Source: RGIG2206 sp045579085 (GTDB lineage Bacteria; Bacillota; Clostridia; Oscillospirales; Acutalibacteraceae). From it: a DNA stretch of 60,790 bases. Numbering within the stretch: position 1 is the first letter of the stretch; the number at the start of each line of letters is the position of its first letter. The notes under the pieces are model-generated. The model had not been told where the DNA came from. It did not search any database and worked only from the letters and a program-made list of their open reading frames with translations. Positions 8,918 through 16,071 of the stretch are shown piece after piece. The DNA lies in NCBI GenBank assembly GCA_045579085.1, contig JAZNLO010000028.1, positions 1 to 60,790 on the forward strand. The letters are read 5' to 3'. The position numbers and the translations under genes are program-made.

Positions 8918-8945
8918 AACCGCCCTCCATTTCGAGGGCGGTTTT
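8918..8945. terminator. Terminator between GGGtGRT gene and XRE gene
   Basis: AACCGCCCTC pairs with GAGGGCGGTT (8918-8943), followed by a T-run. It serves the rightward unit and possibly the convergent XRE gene. Confidence 0.9.
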
Positions 8946-8949
8946 TACT

Positions 8950-9168
8950 TTATTTCTTCGGATAGCGTTTCATCTCATCTGTTTCGCCAAGCAAATAATC
9001 TATACTTGTGTTGTAATAACGTGCCAGTTTTATAAGTACGGCGGTAGGAATATCATTTTCACCGGTTTCGTATTTTGAATATCCCGTTTGCGACATTCCA
9101 AGCAGTTGAGCAAGTTGAGTTTGATTCTTGTCATTATCTTCCCTTAAATCACGTATTCTTTTATACAC
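8950..9168 (-). CDS. XRE-family helix-turn-helix repressor
   Basis: 72 residues, a Cro/CI-type HTH: QTQLAQLLGMSQTGYSKYE is the recognition unit, followed by the usual LIKLARYYNTSIDYLLG end. GTG 9168 is chosen because GGGGTGG lies eight bases upstream and it gives the family-typical start MYKRIRDLRE; a GTG at 9180 would include the ribosome site. It is divergent from a SLOG gene, and the 120 bases between them carry three copies of a 17-base palindrome-like site. It is inferred to repress that gene and itself. Confidence 0.85.
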   Translation of the reverse strand: MYKRIRDLREDNDKNQTQLAQLLGMSQTGYSKYETGENDIPTAVLIKLARYYNTSIDYLLGETDEMKRYPKK

Positions 9169-9189
9169 AAAACACGCCACCCCTACATC

Positions 9190-9251
9190 AATCTAAAAAT
9201 AGATTACCCTAATCTGTTTTAGGTTATTGACTTTTAACCTGTTTTAGATTA
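9190..9251. promoter_or_regulatory. Three operator-like palindromes between XRE and SLOG genes
   Basis: Sites at 9190-9206 (AATCTAAAAATAGATTA), 9210-9226 (TAATCTGTTTTAGGTTA) and 9235-9251 (TAACCTGTTTTAGATTA) share TAAyCTnTTTTAGrTTA-like symmetry. The third fills the spacer of the SLOG promoter, which fits repression by the adjacent XRE protein. Confidence 0.75.
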
Positions 9252-9255
9252 AAAT
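9227..9255 (+). promoter_or_regulatory. Promoter of SLOG gene 1
   Basis: TTGACT (9227-9232), a 17-base spacer, TAAAAT (9250-9255). The operator-like palindrome at 9235-9251 covers the spacer and the first bases of the -10. Confidence 0.75.
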
Positions 9256-9287
9256 TGAGCGTGAGTCTGTTTTTTAAGGATGTTTAT

Positions 9288-9650
9288 ATGATTAAAAGAG
9301 TTGTGATTGCGGGGTGCAGAGATTATAATAATTATGACGAGGCAAAACCCTATATTGATTATTGCTTATCAAATATCCGAAAAGAAAACAATATAGTTAT
9401 CGTTTCGGGGTGTGCAAGTGGCGCTGATGCTATCGGAGAACGATACGCAAAGGAAAATGGGTTTAAAATTGAAAGATACCCTGCCAATTGGAAGACCTAC
9501 GGCAAAAGTGCAGGACCAAGACGAAACAAACAAATGGCAAAATCCAGTGATTATGTTATTTGCTTTTGGGATAGAAAAAGCAAGGGTACAAAGTCAATGA
9601 TTGACTGTGCAAAACTGTATAATAAACCTATTAAAATAAAATATATATAA
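9288..9650 (+). CDS. SLOG-family protein 1 (YspA/DUF2493-like)
   Basis: 120 residues. The pattern VVIAGCRDYN, then VSGCASGADAIGERYA, then YPANWKTYGKSAGPRRNKQM matches the cpYpsA-related SLOG (DUF2493) family, a Rossmann-like fold thought to bind nucleotide-derived ligands. No effector domain is fused. ATG 9288 has AAGGA seven bases upstream. It is transcribed alone, away from an XRE regulator with operators over its promoter. A close paralogue lies at 15281-15658 on the other strand, on the far side of four esterase genes. Confidence 0.85.
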   Translation: MIKRVVIAGCRDYNNYDEAKPYIDYCLSNIRKENNIVIVSGCASGADAIGERYAKENGFKIERYPANWKTYGKSAGPRRNKQMAKSSDYVICFWDRKSKGTKSMIDCAKLYNKPIKIKYI

Positions 9651-9653
9651 TAT

Positions 9654-9694
9654 AAAAAAAACAGTCGGCACAGTTTAGCGCCGACTGTTTTTTA
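9654..9694. terminator. Bidirectional terminator between SLOG 1 and SGNH 1
   Basis: ACAGTCGGC (9661-9669) pairs with GCCGACTGT (9680-9688), flanked by A7 on the left and T6 on the right. Confidence 0.9.
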
Positions 9695-9701
9695 TGTTTA
9701 T

Positions 9702-10946
9702 TTAGAGGATGCCTTTAAGGAAGTTAGCCAGAATATCTGCGTTTTCTTTATGCTCGTCCTTATTAGGATGTGCGCTACCGCCTTTTTGACCCTTCTTGCC
9801 CTCGCAGAAATAGAAGCCATTAGCGGTGCCTCCCACCTGTTCAACAGCGTTCTTAATCTGAGGACTGAGCTGATTACCCATCATACCGTAGTACCAGACA
9901 ATCTTAGAGTTCGGTCTGTCTTTTCTTACCGTCTGCAGAAGCTTAACAGCCGCCTCTGTAAGCTGTTCTTCGGTATAACCCTTAGCTTTATAACCGCCGT
10001 CATTTGTGCCGAGATTGATAACAACAACATCAGGCTGACGGTCTGCCTTGTATTTGCCAAGCTCTGCTCTACGGAATGAAATGTGGTCCCAGAAGTGATA
10101 TACATCACGCTCGCCCGCTCCCCAAGTGTATGCAAGTCCGCCCTGTGCTATGATAGATATATCTGCATTAAGAGCCTTTGCAGCAAGGAAGCTGTAAGAA
10201 TCTGTGCTTGAGGACTTTCCGGGATATGTCTGATATTCAATATCGCCGTTTTTAGTAAGGTTTCCGCTACCTGCAGTGATTGAATCGCCAAATACCTCGA
10301 TATATAAGTCCTTATCCTTCGGACGCTCTGTGGGCACGCCGTTCATTGTAATCGAAAGCAGGTTGCACATACCATGTCCAAGCTGGAACTGACGGTAAAT
10401 CTCAAAGGTGTGCTTTCCGCGCTTAAGTCCTTTTGCAACTGGAAGTGTTACCTTTACGGTTCCGCCCAGCTGACCGCTAACCATAACGCGCTCTTCAACG
10501 CCGTCAACAATAACGAGGAAGTATTTGTTAACCATACCCTCGTCTGCAAGTGATTCAACAGTCATCTCAACAGATACATCGCCCTCGCAGTCTGCATTGA
10601 AAGCGAGCAACGCGCCTGTGTGGTCATAGATAATGCAAGGCGCATAACCGCCTGCTTCGCCGGCGTTTGTTTGAGTGTAACGACCGGTCAACTTAAGGTT
10701 TTCGACAATTTCGGTCACCTTATATGTACGCTCAGAATAGTCATTTACCAAAGGAATAACAGGCTCTGACGACACCGCTTCGGATTCAGCCTGTGATGAA
10801 GCAGCCGAAGATGCAGGTTTTTTCGATGCAACCGATGATGCAGCTTTTGATGATGCAGCAGAGTCAACTCCATTGTTGCAACCTACAGAAAGCGGCAGCA
10901 TTGAAAAAGCCAACAATAACGTTAAGACCTTTGCCATTGTTTTCAT
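9702..10946 (-). CDS. SGNH-hydrolase lipoprotein 1 (CE2-like esterase)
   Basis: 414 residues. Signal peptide with lipobox-like SVGC (Cys23), then a Ser/Ala-rich linker to about residue 60, a beta-sandwich-like domain (about 70-200) and an SGNH esterase domain with the nucleophile in GDSITAGSGN, NLGTNDGG and a C-terminal SAHPNKDEH. The order matches CE2-type carbohydrate esterases, which deacetylate polysaccharides; the substrate here is unknown. GGGAGGAG upstream fixes ATG 10946. It has its own promoter and terminator. The C-terminus (EHKENADILANF) pairs it most closely with copy 2. Confidence 0.9.
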   Translation of the reverse strand: MKTMAKVLTLLLAFSMLPLSVGCNNGVDSAASSKAASSVASKKPASSAASSQAESEAVSSEPVIPLVNDYSERTYKVTEIVENLKLTGRYTQTNAGEAGGYAPCIIYDHTGALLAFNADCEGDVSVEMTVESLADEGMVNKYFLVIVDGVEERVMVSGQLGGTVKVTLPVAKGLKRGKHTFEIYRQFQLGHGMCNLLSITMNGVPTERPKDKDLYIEVFGDSITAGSGNLTKNGDIEYQTYPGKSSSTDSYSFLAAKALNADISIIAQGGLAYTWGAGERDVYHFWDHISFRRAELGKYKADRQPDVVVINLGTNDGGYKAKGYTEEQLTEAAVKLLQTVRKDRPNSKIVWYYGMMGNQLSPQIKNAVEQVGGTANGFYFCEGKKGQKGGSAHPNKDEHKENADILANFLKGIL

Positions 10947-11008
10947 ATTTTCTCCTCCCATAAAAGAACCGCTATTGTCATAACAACTCTTTATATTTTA
11001 ACACTATC

Positions 11009-11036
11009 ATTATATAATTTTTAACGTTTTTTTCAA
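11009..11036 (-). promoter_or_regulatory. Promoter of SGNH 1
   Basis: Minus-strand TTGAAA (11036-11031), 16-base spacer, TATAAT (11014-11009). The upstream bases (GCTACTTG...) are shared with the copy 2 promoter. Confidence 0.75.
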
Positions 11037-11056
11037 GTAGCAAAACACACAAAAAA

Positions 11057-11090
11057 AGCAGAGTCGTTTTGTTATGAAACGGCTCTGCTT
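11057..11090 (-). terminator. Terminator of SGNH 2
   Basis: AGCAGAGTCGTTT pairs with AAACGGCTCTGCT around a short loop; an A-run on the plus strand gives the U-tract. Confidence 0.85.
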
Positions 11091-11118
11091 GTTTATCTAT
11101 AATTTTTAATTACTTGCC

Positions 11119-12357
11119 TTACATTATGCCCTTGATGAAATTGGCCAAAATATCGGCATTTGCTTTGTGCTCTTCCTTATTAGGATGTCCGCCGCCGCCA
11201 CTCTGGCCTGCTGTTCCCTCACAATAATAGAAGCCCTTTGCGGCGCCGCCCATTTCGTCAACAGCATTTTTTATCTCGGTGTTAATCTTGTTACCCATCA
11301 TACCGTAGAACCATACGATTTTTGCATTTGGTCTGTCTTTTCTTACCGTCTGCATAAGCTTAACAGCCGCCTCTGTCAGCTGCTTCTCGGTATAGCCCTT
11401 GCTCTTGTAGCCGCCGTCGTTTGTGCCGAGATTGATAACAACAACATCAGGCTGACGGTCTGCCTTGTAATCGCCAAGCTCAGCGCGACGGAACGCAATC
11501 TTGTTCCAGAAATGGTATATATCACGCTGACCGACTCCCCAAGTGTATGCAACACCGCTTTGCGCAACTGCATACATATCAGCGTTAAGTGCCTTTGCGG
11601 CAAGGAAAGCGTAAGTGTCGGTACCTGAGGACTTAGAAGAGAAAGATGTGTTTTCACTATCCGAGCCTGTGGTTAGATTTCCGTAACCCGCTGTGATAGA
11701 GTCACCGAAAAACTCAATAAACATAGCCTTGTTTTTCGGGCGCTCTGTCAATACGCCGTTTACTGTGATGGAAATCAGGTCGCACATACCCTGACCCGAC
11801 TCAAACTGACGATATACCTCAAAGGTGTGATTTCCACGCTTGAGTCCCTCTGCAACAGTGAGTTTTGCTTTAACTGTCATACCCTTTTGACCGGTAACGC
11901 TCATACGCTTCTCAGCGCCATCAACTACAACAAGAAAATGCTTGTTTACATCCACATCGCTTGTAAGCGTTTCAACAGTCATTGTGATAGTAACAGCGCC
12001 CTCACAGTCTGCATTGAAAGCAAGCAAAGCAGCAGTATTATCAAACGATATGCAAGGCACGTATCCGCCTGCATCCCCTGCGTTTGTAACAGCGTAACGT
12101 CCGTTTATCTTGAGCTTCTCAAGAGATTCTGTGATTTTATATGTATTCTCAGAATAATCATTTTTCTCGGGCAAAGCAGAAGCAATTGACCCAGCCTGTG
12201 ACTCCGTCTCTGATGCAGTCTCAGATGCAGCAACAGACGCCGCAGGCTTTTTAGATGCAGCAGTTGACGATGCAGACGAGCCGCCGCCTGTGGTGCAGCC
12301 TGTGAGCATTATCGCAACTAAAGCCAACACTGCCAAAACTCTTGTCATAATTTTCAT
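11119..12357 (-). CDS. SGNH-hydrolase lipoprotein 2 (CE2-like esterase)
   Basis: 412 residues with the same plan as copy 1: signal peptide ending in a clean lipobox LTGC (Cys21), Ser/Ala/Glu-rich linker, beta domain, SGNH domain with GDSITAGYGN, NLGTNDGG and GGHPNKEEH. An AGGAGGAATAA ribosome site supports ATG 12357. It is flanked by its own promoter and terminator. Strongest similarity by eye is to copy 1, which argues for a recent duplication of that pair. Confidence 0.9.
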   Translation of the reverse strand: MKIMTRVLAVLALVAIMLTGCTTGGGSSASSTAASKKPAASVAASETASETESQAGSIASALPEKNDYSENTYKITESLEKLKINGRYAVTNAGDAGGYVPCISFDNTAALLAFNADCEGAVTITMTVETLTSDVDVNKHFLVVVDGAEKRMSVTGQKGMTVKAKLTVAEGLKRGNHTFEVYRQFESGQGMCDLISITVNGVLTERPKNKAMFIEFFGDSITAGYGNLTTGSDSENTSFSSKSSGTDTYAFLAAKALNADMYAVAQSGVAYTWGVGQRDIYHFWNKIAFRRAELGDYKADRQPDVVVINLGTNDGGYKSKGYTEKQLTEAAVKLMQTVRKDRPNAKIVWFYGMMGNKINTEIKNAVDEMGGAAKGFYYCEGTAGQSGGGGHPNKEEHKANADILANFIKGIM

Positions 12358-12420
12358 ATTTATTCCTCCTATAAAAGAGCGTTTATCGTTTCAACCGCTC
12401 TTTACGAAATCAATGTTCTA

Positions 12421-12449
12421 ATTATACAACGCTACTACCTTTTTTTCAA
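12421..12449 (-). promoter_or_regulatory. Promoter of SGNH 2
   Basis: Minus-strand TTGAAA (12449-12444), 17-base spacer, TATAAT (12426-12421). Confidence 0.75.
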
Positions 12450-12465
12450 GTAGCAAAACATAAAA

Positions 12466-12502
12466 ATACGGCAGCTGCACCAAAGCGTGAAACTGCCGTT
12501 AA
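12466..12502 (-). terminator. Terminator of SGNH 3
   Basis: ACGGCAG (12468-12474) pairs with CTGCCGT (12493-12499), with additional partial pairing inside and AAAAA to the left giving the U-tract on the minus strand. Confidence 0.7.
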
Positions 12503-12506
12503 TCAT

Positions 12507-13757
12507 TTACATTATGCCTTTAATAAACTCAACCAATTCCTCAGAAGCGGCCTGATGGTTTTCTTTGCTGGGATGCCAACCGCCGCCATCCTGTCTGCGC
12601 TCGGTTTCGCAATAATAGAAGCCCTTAGCGGCTCCGCCCATCTCCTCAACAGCCTTCTTGATTTCTTTATTAAGGAAGTTGTTCAAGATACCATAGTGCC
12701 ACACAATCTTGGCGTTGGGTCTTTCCTGTCTTACGTTTTTCAAAAGCTTGACAGCAGCCTCTGTCATCTGTTCATCAGTAAAGCCTTTGCTCTCGTATTC
12801 GCGGTGGTCATTTGTACCAAGACCGATTACAACAATGTCAGGCTGTCGCTCCGCCTTGTAATTACCCAAATTTGAACGAAGGAACGAAGTCTTAAACCAG
12901 TAATCGTCTATCGTGCGGTCGCCGATTCCCCAAGCGTATGCAACTCCGCTCTGCGCCACAGCAGACATATCTGCGTTGAGCGCCTTTGCAGTGAGGAAGG
13001 CATACGTGTCTGTGCCTGATGACTTTTCGGGGTAAGACGGCTGTACCTCGTCCTCAACTGTGGTAAGGTTGCCGTAACCCGCAGTGATAGAGTCGCCCAA
13101 AAACTCGATGTATAAGTCCTTGTTCTTCGGGCGCTCTGTGGGCACGCCGTTCATTGTAATCGAAATCATATTGCACAAGCCGTGAATAGCCTCAGTCTGA
13201 CGGTAAACCTCAAAGGTGTGCTTTCCACGCTTAAGTCCCTCAGCGATGATAAGGTCTAACATTACCTCTTTGCCTTTTGTTCCCTTTGCAAGCATACGCT
13301 TCTCAACACCGTCAACAACCACGAGGAAATATTTACCCTCGCGACCATCTACATTTGGTGATTCAACGGTCATTGTGAGCTTAACGTCGCCCTCGCAATC
13401 AGCATTAAACGAAATCATCTGTGCAGTATGGTCAAAGGTTATGCTATCTGCATTGTTTGCCACAGAGCCTGCTTTGGTGACTGCATAACGTCCATTTATC
13501 TTAAGGTTGCTCATTATCTCAGGAATGTTATATGTACGTGTAGAATAGTCGTTAACAGTGGGAATAACAGGCTCAGACGATGCTGAAGCTGAAGCTGCTG
13601 CTTGAGACTCTGCCTCTGACGATACAGCAGACGAAGTGGGCTTCTTAGATGCAGCTTTTGATGATGCTGCAGAGTCGGCTCCGTTATTGCAGCCCGCTGC
13701 AAGCGGAAGCATTGAAAGCGCCAGTAATAAAGATAAAGCCTTTGCCATTATTTTCAT
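12507..13757 (-). CDS. SGNH-hydrolase lipoprotein 3 (CE2-like esterase)
   Basis: 416 residues. Signal peptide with AAGC lipobox, Ser/Ala/Glu-rich linker, beta domain, SGNH domain with GDSITAGYGN, GLGTNDHRE and GWHPSKENH. The C-terminal helix (ELVEFIKGIM) links it to copy 4 rather than 1 and 2. GGGAGGAG before ATG 13757 decides the start. A near-consensus promoter precedes it and a terminator follows. The region before the catalytic domain differs most from its neighbours, so substrate preference may have diverged. Confidence 0.9.
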   Translation of the reverse strand: MKIMAKALSLLLALSMLPLAAGCNNGADSAASSKAASKKPTSSAVSSEAESQAAASASASSEPVIPTVNDYSTRTYNIPEIMSNLKINGRYAVTKAGSVANNADSITFDHTAQMISFNADCEGDVKLTMTVESPNVDGREGKYFLVVVDGVEKRMLAKGTKGKEVMLDLIIAEGLKRGKHTFEVYRQTEAIHGLCNMISITMNGVPTERPKNKDLYIEFLGDSITAGYGNLTTVEDEVQPSYPEKSSGTDTYAFLTAKALNADMSAVAQSGVAYAWGIGDRTIDDYWFKTSFLRSNLGNYKAERQPDIVVIGLGTNDHREYESKGFTDEQMTEAAVKLLKNVRQERPNAKIVWHYGILNNFLNKEIKKAVEEMGGAAKGFYYCETERRQDGGGWHPSKENHQAASEELVEFIKGIM

Positions 13758-13817
13758 ATTTTCTCCTCCCATAAAGAACACTTGTTAACTCAGCCGCTCT
13801 TTTTTATTTACCCCTTC

Positions 13818-13845
13818 ATTATATAATGTTGCCATATTTTGTCAA
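13818..13845 (-). promoter_or_regulatory. Promoter of SGNH 3
   Basis: Minus-strand TTGACA (13845-13840), 16-base spacer, TATAAT (13823-13818): full consensus hexamers. Confidence 0.8.
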
Positions 13846-13864
13846 GCAACAACAATGTAAAATC

Positions 13865-13900
13865 ACGGCAGTCAATGTTTATTTACGCCAACTGCCGTAA
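13865..13900 (-). terminator. Terminator of SGNH 4
   Basis: ACGGCAGT (13865-13872) pairs with ACTGCCGT (13891-13898). Confidence 0.7.
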
Positions 13901-13904
13901 AACT

Positions 13905-15134
13905 TTACATTATACCTTTAATAAACTCTACAAGTCCCTCTGAAGCAACCTGATGGTCTGCCTTCGCAGGATGTGCGCTACCGCCGTTCTGTCCACGCTT
14001 TGCCGCGTAGAAGTAGTAGCCCTTGCTCTCGCCGCCCATTTCCTCAACGGCTTGTTTAATCTCGTCCTGAATCTTATCGCCCATCATTCCGTATACCCAG
14101 ACGATTTTTGCGTTTGGTCTGTCTTTTCTGACCATCTGCAAGAACTTAACCGCCGCCTCATACAGTTGCTCTCTGGTCATACCCTTGTCTTCATAGTTAT
14201 AATGGTCATTCGTGCCGAGATTTACAACAACAATGTCAGGCTGACGCTCAGGCTTGTATTCACCTAAATCAGCGCGCGCATATGAAGTTTCACGCCAAAA
14301 AGTTTGTATTGGTGTGCCGGTAATGCCGTATGAAAACGCAAGTCCGCTTCGCGCCACAGCAGACATATCTGCGTTGAGCGCCTTTGCTGTATAGAAAGCA
14401 TAAGTGTCTGTGCCTGATGATTTATCAGGATAATGAGTGTTTACTTGGTCATCAGATGTTGTGAGGTTGCCAAAGCCTGCTGTGATAGAGTCACCAAAGA
14501 ACTCGATGTATAAATCCTTATTCTTCGGGCGCTCTGTGGGCACGCCGTTCATTGTAACGGAAACCAAGTTACAAATTCCGTTAGTAAGCTCAAACTGACG
14601 GTAAACCTCAAAAGTGTGCTTGCCGCGTTTAAGATTTTTTGCGATAGTAAGCGACAGCTTTGCTTCTGTGCCGCGCATTCCGTTTACAAGCATACGCTCC
14701 TCAACGCCGTCAACAACAACGAGAAAATACTTTTCCTCTCTGCCCTCGTCTGCAAGCGAGGCGGCAGTCATATCAATTACAACGTCGCCCTCGCAATCAG
14801 CGTTGAACGCAAGCAGCTGAGCGGTATGGTCAAAGGATATACACGGCTTAGAGCCCGTTTTTGTGTCTGTTTTAGTAACGGCATAACGTCCGTTTATCTT
14901 GAGATACTCAGTAATTTCTGTGAAATTATATGTACGGGTAGAATAATCGTTTACAGCCGGAATTAAAGGCTCTGACGATGTTGCAATCGACTCTGTCGAC
15001 GCAGTCGATGATGAGGGCTTCTTAGATGCAATTGATGATGAAGCAACCGAGTTACCGCCTGTGGTGCACCCCGCAGAAAGCGGCAGCATTGAAAGTGCCA
15101 GTAATAATGTTAAAGCCTTTGCCATGATTTTCAT
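13905..15134 (-). CDS. SGNH-hydrolase lipoprotein 4 (CE2-like esterase)
   Basis: 409 residues. Signal peptide with SAGC lipobox, a shorter Ser-rich linker, beta domain, SGNH domain with GDSITAGFGN, NLGTNDHYN and SAHPAKADH. GGGAGGAG before ATG 15134 decides the start. Own promoter and terminator. With copy 3 it forms the second sub-pair of the array. It is followed upstream (higher coordinates) by SLOG gene 2 on the same strand, separated by that gene's terminator. Confidence 0.9.
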   Translation of the reverse strand: MKIMAKALTLLLALSMLPLSAGCTTGGNSVASSSIASKKPSSSTASTESIATSSEPLIPAVNDYSTRTYNFTEITEYLKINGRYAVTKTDTKTGSKPCISFDHTAQLLAFNADCEGDVVIDMTAASLADEGREEKYFLVVVDGVEERMLVNGMRGTEAKLSLTIAKNLKRGKHTFEVYRQFELTNGICNLVSVTMNGVPTERPKNKDLYIEFFGDSITAGFGNLTTSDDQVNTHYPDKSSGTDTYAFYTAKALNADMSAVARSGLAFSYGITGTPIQTFWRETSYARADLGEYKPERQPDIVVVNLGTNDHYNYEDKGMTREQLYEAAVKFLQMVRKDRPNAKIVWVYGMMGDKIQDEIKQAVEEMGGESKGYYFYAAKRGQNGGSAHPAKADHQVASEGLVEFIKGIM

Positions 15135-15196
15135 ATTTTCTCCTCCCATAAAAGAACAGTTGTTAACTCAGCCGCTATTTATGATTTAACACTCTC

Positions 15197-15224
15197 ATTA
15201 TATAGTGTTTAATGTGTTTTTCAA
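15197..15224 (-). promoter_or_regulatory. Promoter of SGNH 4
   Basis: Minus-strand TTGAAA (15224-15219), 16-base spacer, TATAAT (15202-15197). The surrounding bases resemble the copy 1 promoter, showing that promoter and gene were copied together. Confidence 0.75.
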
Positions 15225-15244
15225 TTAGCAAAACATACAAAAAA

Positions 15245-15283
15245 AATCAGAGCTGCTTTGGAAAGAAACAACCCTGATTTTTA
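15245..15283 (-). terminator. Terminator of SLOG 2
   Basis: AATCAG/CTGATT arms (15245-15279) with a partly G-U paired inner stem, followed on the minus strand by a U-run; the stop of SLOG 2 is adjacent. Confidence 0.6.
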
Positions 15284-15658
15284 TTTAATAAATATCTTCT
15301 TAACTTTTATTGGTTTATCATGCATTTTTGCATAACTAATCATTGACTTTGTTCCTTTGCTTTGCCCATCCCAAAAACAAATTACACAATCACACACTTC
15401 TGCCATTAAACGATTGCGTCGATGCCCTGCTCCTTTTCCATAAATATCCCAATTCGGCAAATATTGTTCAATCTCAAACCCGTTTTCTATAGCATATTGC
15501 TCACCCAAAGAATCTGCTCCCTTTGCCCCTCCTGAAACAATAATAATATCGTAGTTTTTTCGTATGTTTAATAAACACAAGTCAATAAAAGCCTTTGCTT
15601 CTTCATAATCAAAATAATTTCTGCAACCTGCAATCACAACTCTTTTTACTTTATTCAT
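15281..15658 (-). CDS. SLOG-family protein 2 (YspA/DUF2493-like)
   Basis: 125 residues, paralogue of the 9288-9650 gene: VVIAGCRNYF, VSGGAKGADSLGEQYA, GKGAGHRRNRLMAE, CFWDGQSKGTKSM. It is a SLOG Rossmann-like fold without a fused effector. ATG 15658 has GAGGTGG four bases upstream. That ribosome site begins only a few bases after the terminator of structured RNA E1, and no separate promoter is visible, so expression probably depends on read-through of E1. No HTH gene accompanies this copy, unlike copy 1. Confidence 0.85.
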   Translation of the reverse strand: MNKVKRVVIAGCRNYFDYEEAKAFIDLCLLNIRKNYDIIIVSGGAKGADSLGEQYAIENGFEIEQYLPNWDIYGKGAGHRRNRLMAEVCDCVICFWDGQSKGTKSMISYAKMHDKPIKVKKIFIK

Positions 15659-15671
15659 AAACCACCTCAAC

Positions 15672-15699
15672 AAAAAAGCACACCCCCGAAGAGATGTGC
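15672..15699 (-). terminator. Terminator of RNA E1
   Basis: Minus-strand GCACATCTC, loop TTCG, GGGGTGTGC, then T6: a nine-pair stem with a stable tetraloop. Confidence 0.9.
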
Positions 15700-15844
15700 C
15701 GAAAAAGCGTTCTCCCGGTTAGACTACCACATCACACCGACACTATTTACCCACATAGGAGAATAGAGAGAACACCTTTTACTAAGGTAGTGTTCCCCTA
15801 AATGTAGATAAATAGTTAATTATAATTTAATTGTGATGTGGTAT
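15672..15844 (-). ncRNA. Structured RNA E1 with own promoter and terminator
   Basis: Transcript inferred from a promoter at 15879-15851 to the terminator at 15699-15672, about 173 nt. In order: P1 5' arm TACCACATCACA (15843-15832), P2 5' arm ACTATTTATCTACAT, a core containing ACTACCTTAGTAAAAGG then TGTTCTC, P2 3' arm ATGTGGGTAAATAGT, P1 3' arm TGTGATGTGGTA (15736-15725), then GGGAGAACGC and a terminator stem with UUCG loop. The core GUGUUCUC can pair with GAGAACGC, giving a pseudoknot or an alternative fold. Core and tail are nearly identical to E2; the stems are unrelated in sequence. No known RNA family was recognised. It could be a leader of SLOG 2 or a small RNA. Confidence 0.75.
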
Positions 15845-15850
15845 GTCTAT

Positions 15851-15879
15851 ATTTTATCACATAACTGTAATTTTTGCAA
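15851..15879 (-). promoter_or_regulatory. Promoter of RNA E1
   Basis: Minus-strand TTGCAA (15879-15874), 17-base spacer, TAAAAT (15856-15851); start expected near 15844, at the first base of the P1 stem. Confidence 0.7.
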
Positions 15880-15892
15880 CCTTTACAAATAC

Positions 15893-15920
15893 AAAAAAGC
15901 ACACCCCCGAAGAGATGTGC
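15893..15920 (-). terminator. Terminator of RNA E2
   Basis: Same nine-pair stem with TTCG loop as in E1 (15920-15899), then T6. Confidence 0.9.
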
Positions 15921-16037
15921 CGAAAAAGCGTTCTCCTCGGTAGTTGCGACACAAACCGACCTCAACGAAGGATAAGGAGAACACCTTTTACCTAGGTAGT
16001 TTCCCATCGTTAAGGTCGTTTATTTAGTTTGTGTCGC
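15893..16037 (-). ncRNA. Structured RNA E2, second copy
   Basis: About 145 nt from a start at 16037 (six bases after a TATAAT) to the terminator ending near 15893. P1 arms are GCGACACAAAC and GTTTGTGTCGC, and P2 arms CGACCTTAACGA and TCGTTGAGGTCG, none of which resemble E1, yet both helices are preserved. The core (ACTACCTAGGTAAAAGG then TGTTCTC) differs from E1 at two bases, and the last 45 bases from GGAGAACGC through the T-run are identical. The predicted +1 is exactly the first base of P1. E2 lies directly downstream of the SpoVB-like gene on the same strand, with its -35 region inside that gene's end. Confidence 0.75.
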
Positions 16038-16043
16038 AAAAAT

Positions 16044-16071
16044 ATTATACCACATTCATACTTTTTTTCAA
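16044..16071 (-). promoter_or_regulatory. Promoter of RNA E2
   Basis: Minus-strand TTGAAA (16071-16066), 16-base spacer, TATAAT (16049-16044). It overlaps the 3' end of the SpoVB-like gene. Confidence 0.75.

Noticed and set aside
15816..16007. 63-codon minus-strand frame across the RNA elements
   Set aside because: It spans the promoter of E1 and the terminator of E2; the constant parts are explained by RNA structure, not by codon conservation.
15672..16037. Insertion sequence or group II intron ends as explanation of the duplicated RNA elements
   Set aside because: No transposase or reverse transcriptase, no target-site duplications, and each copy has a promoter and terminator.
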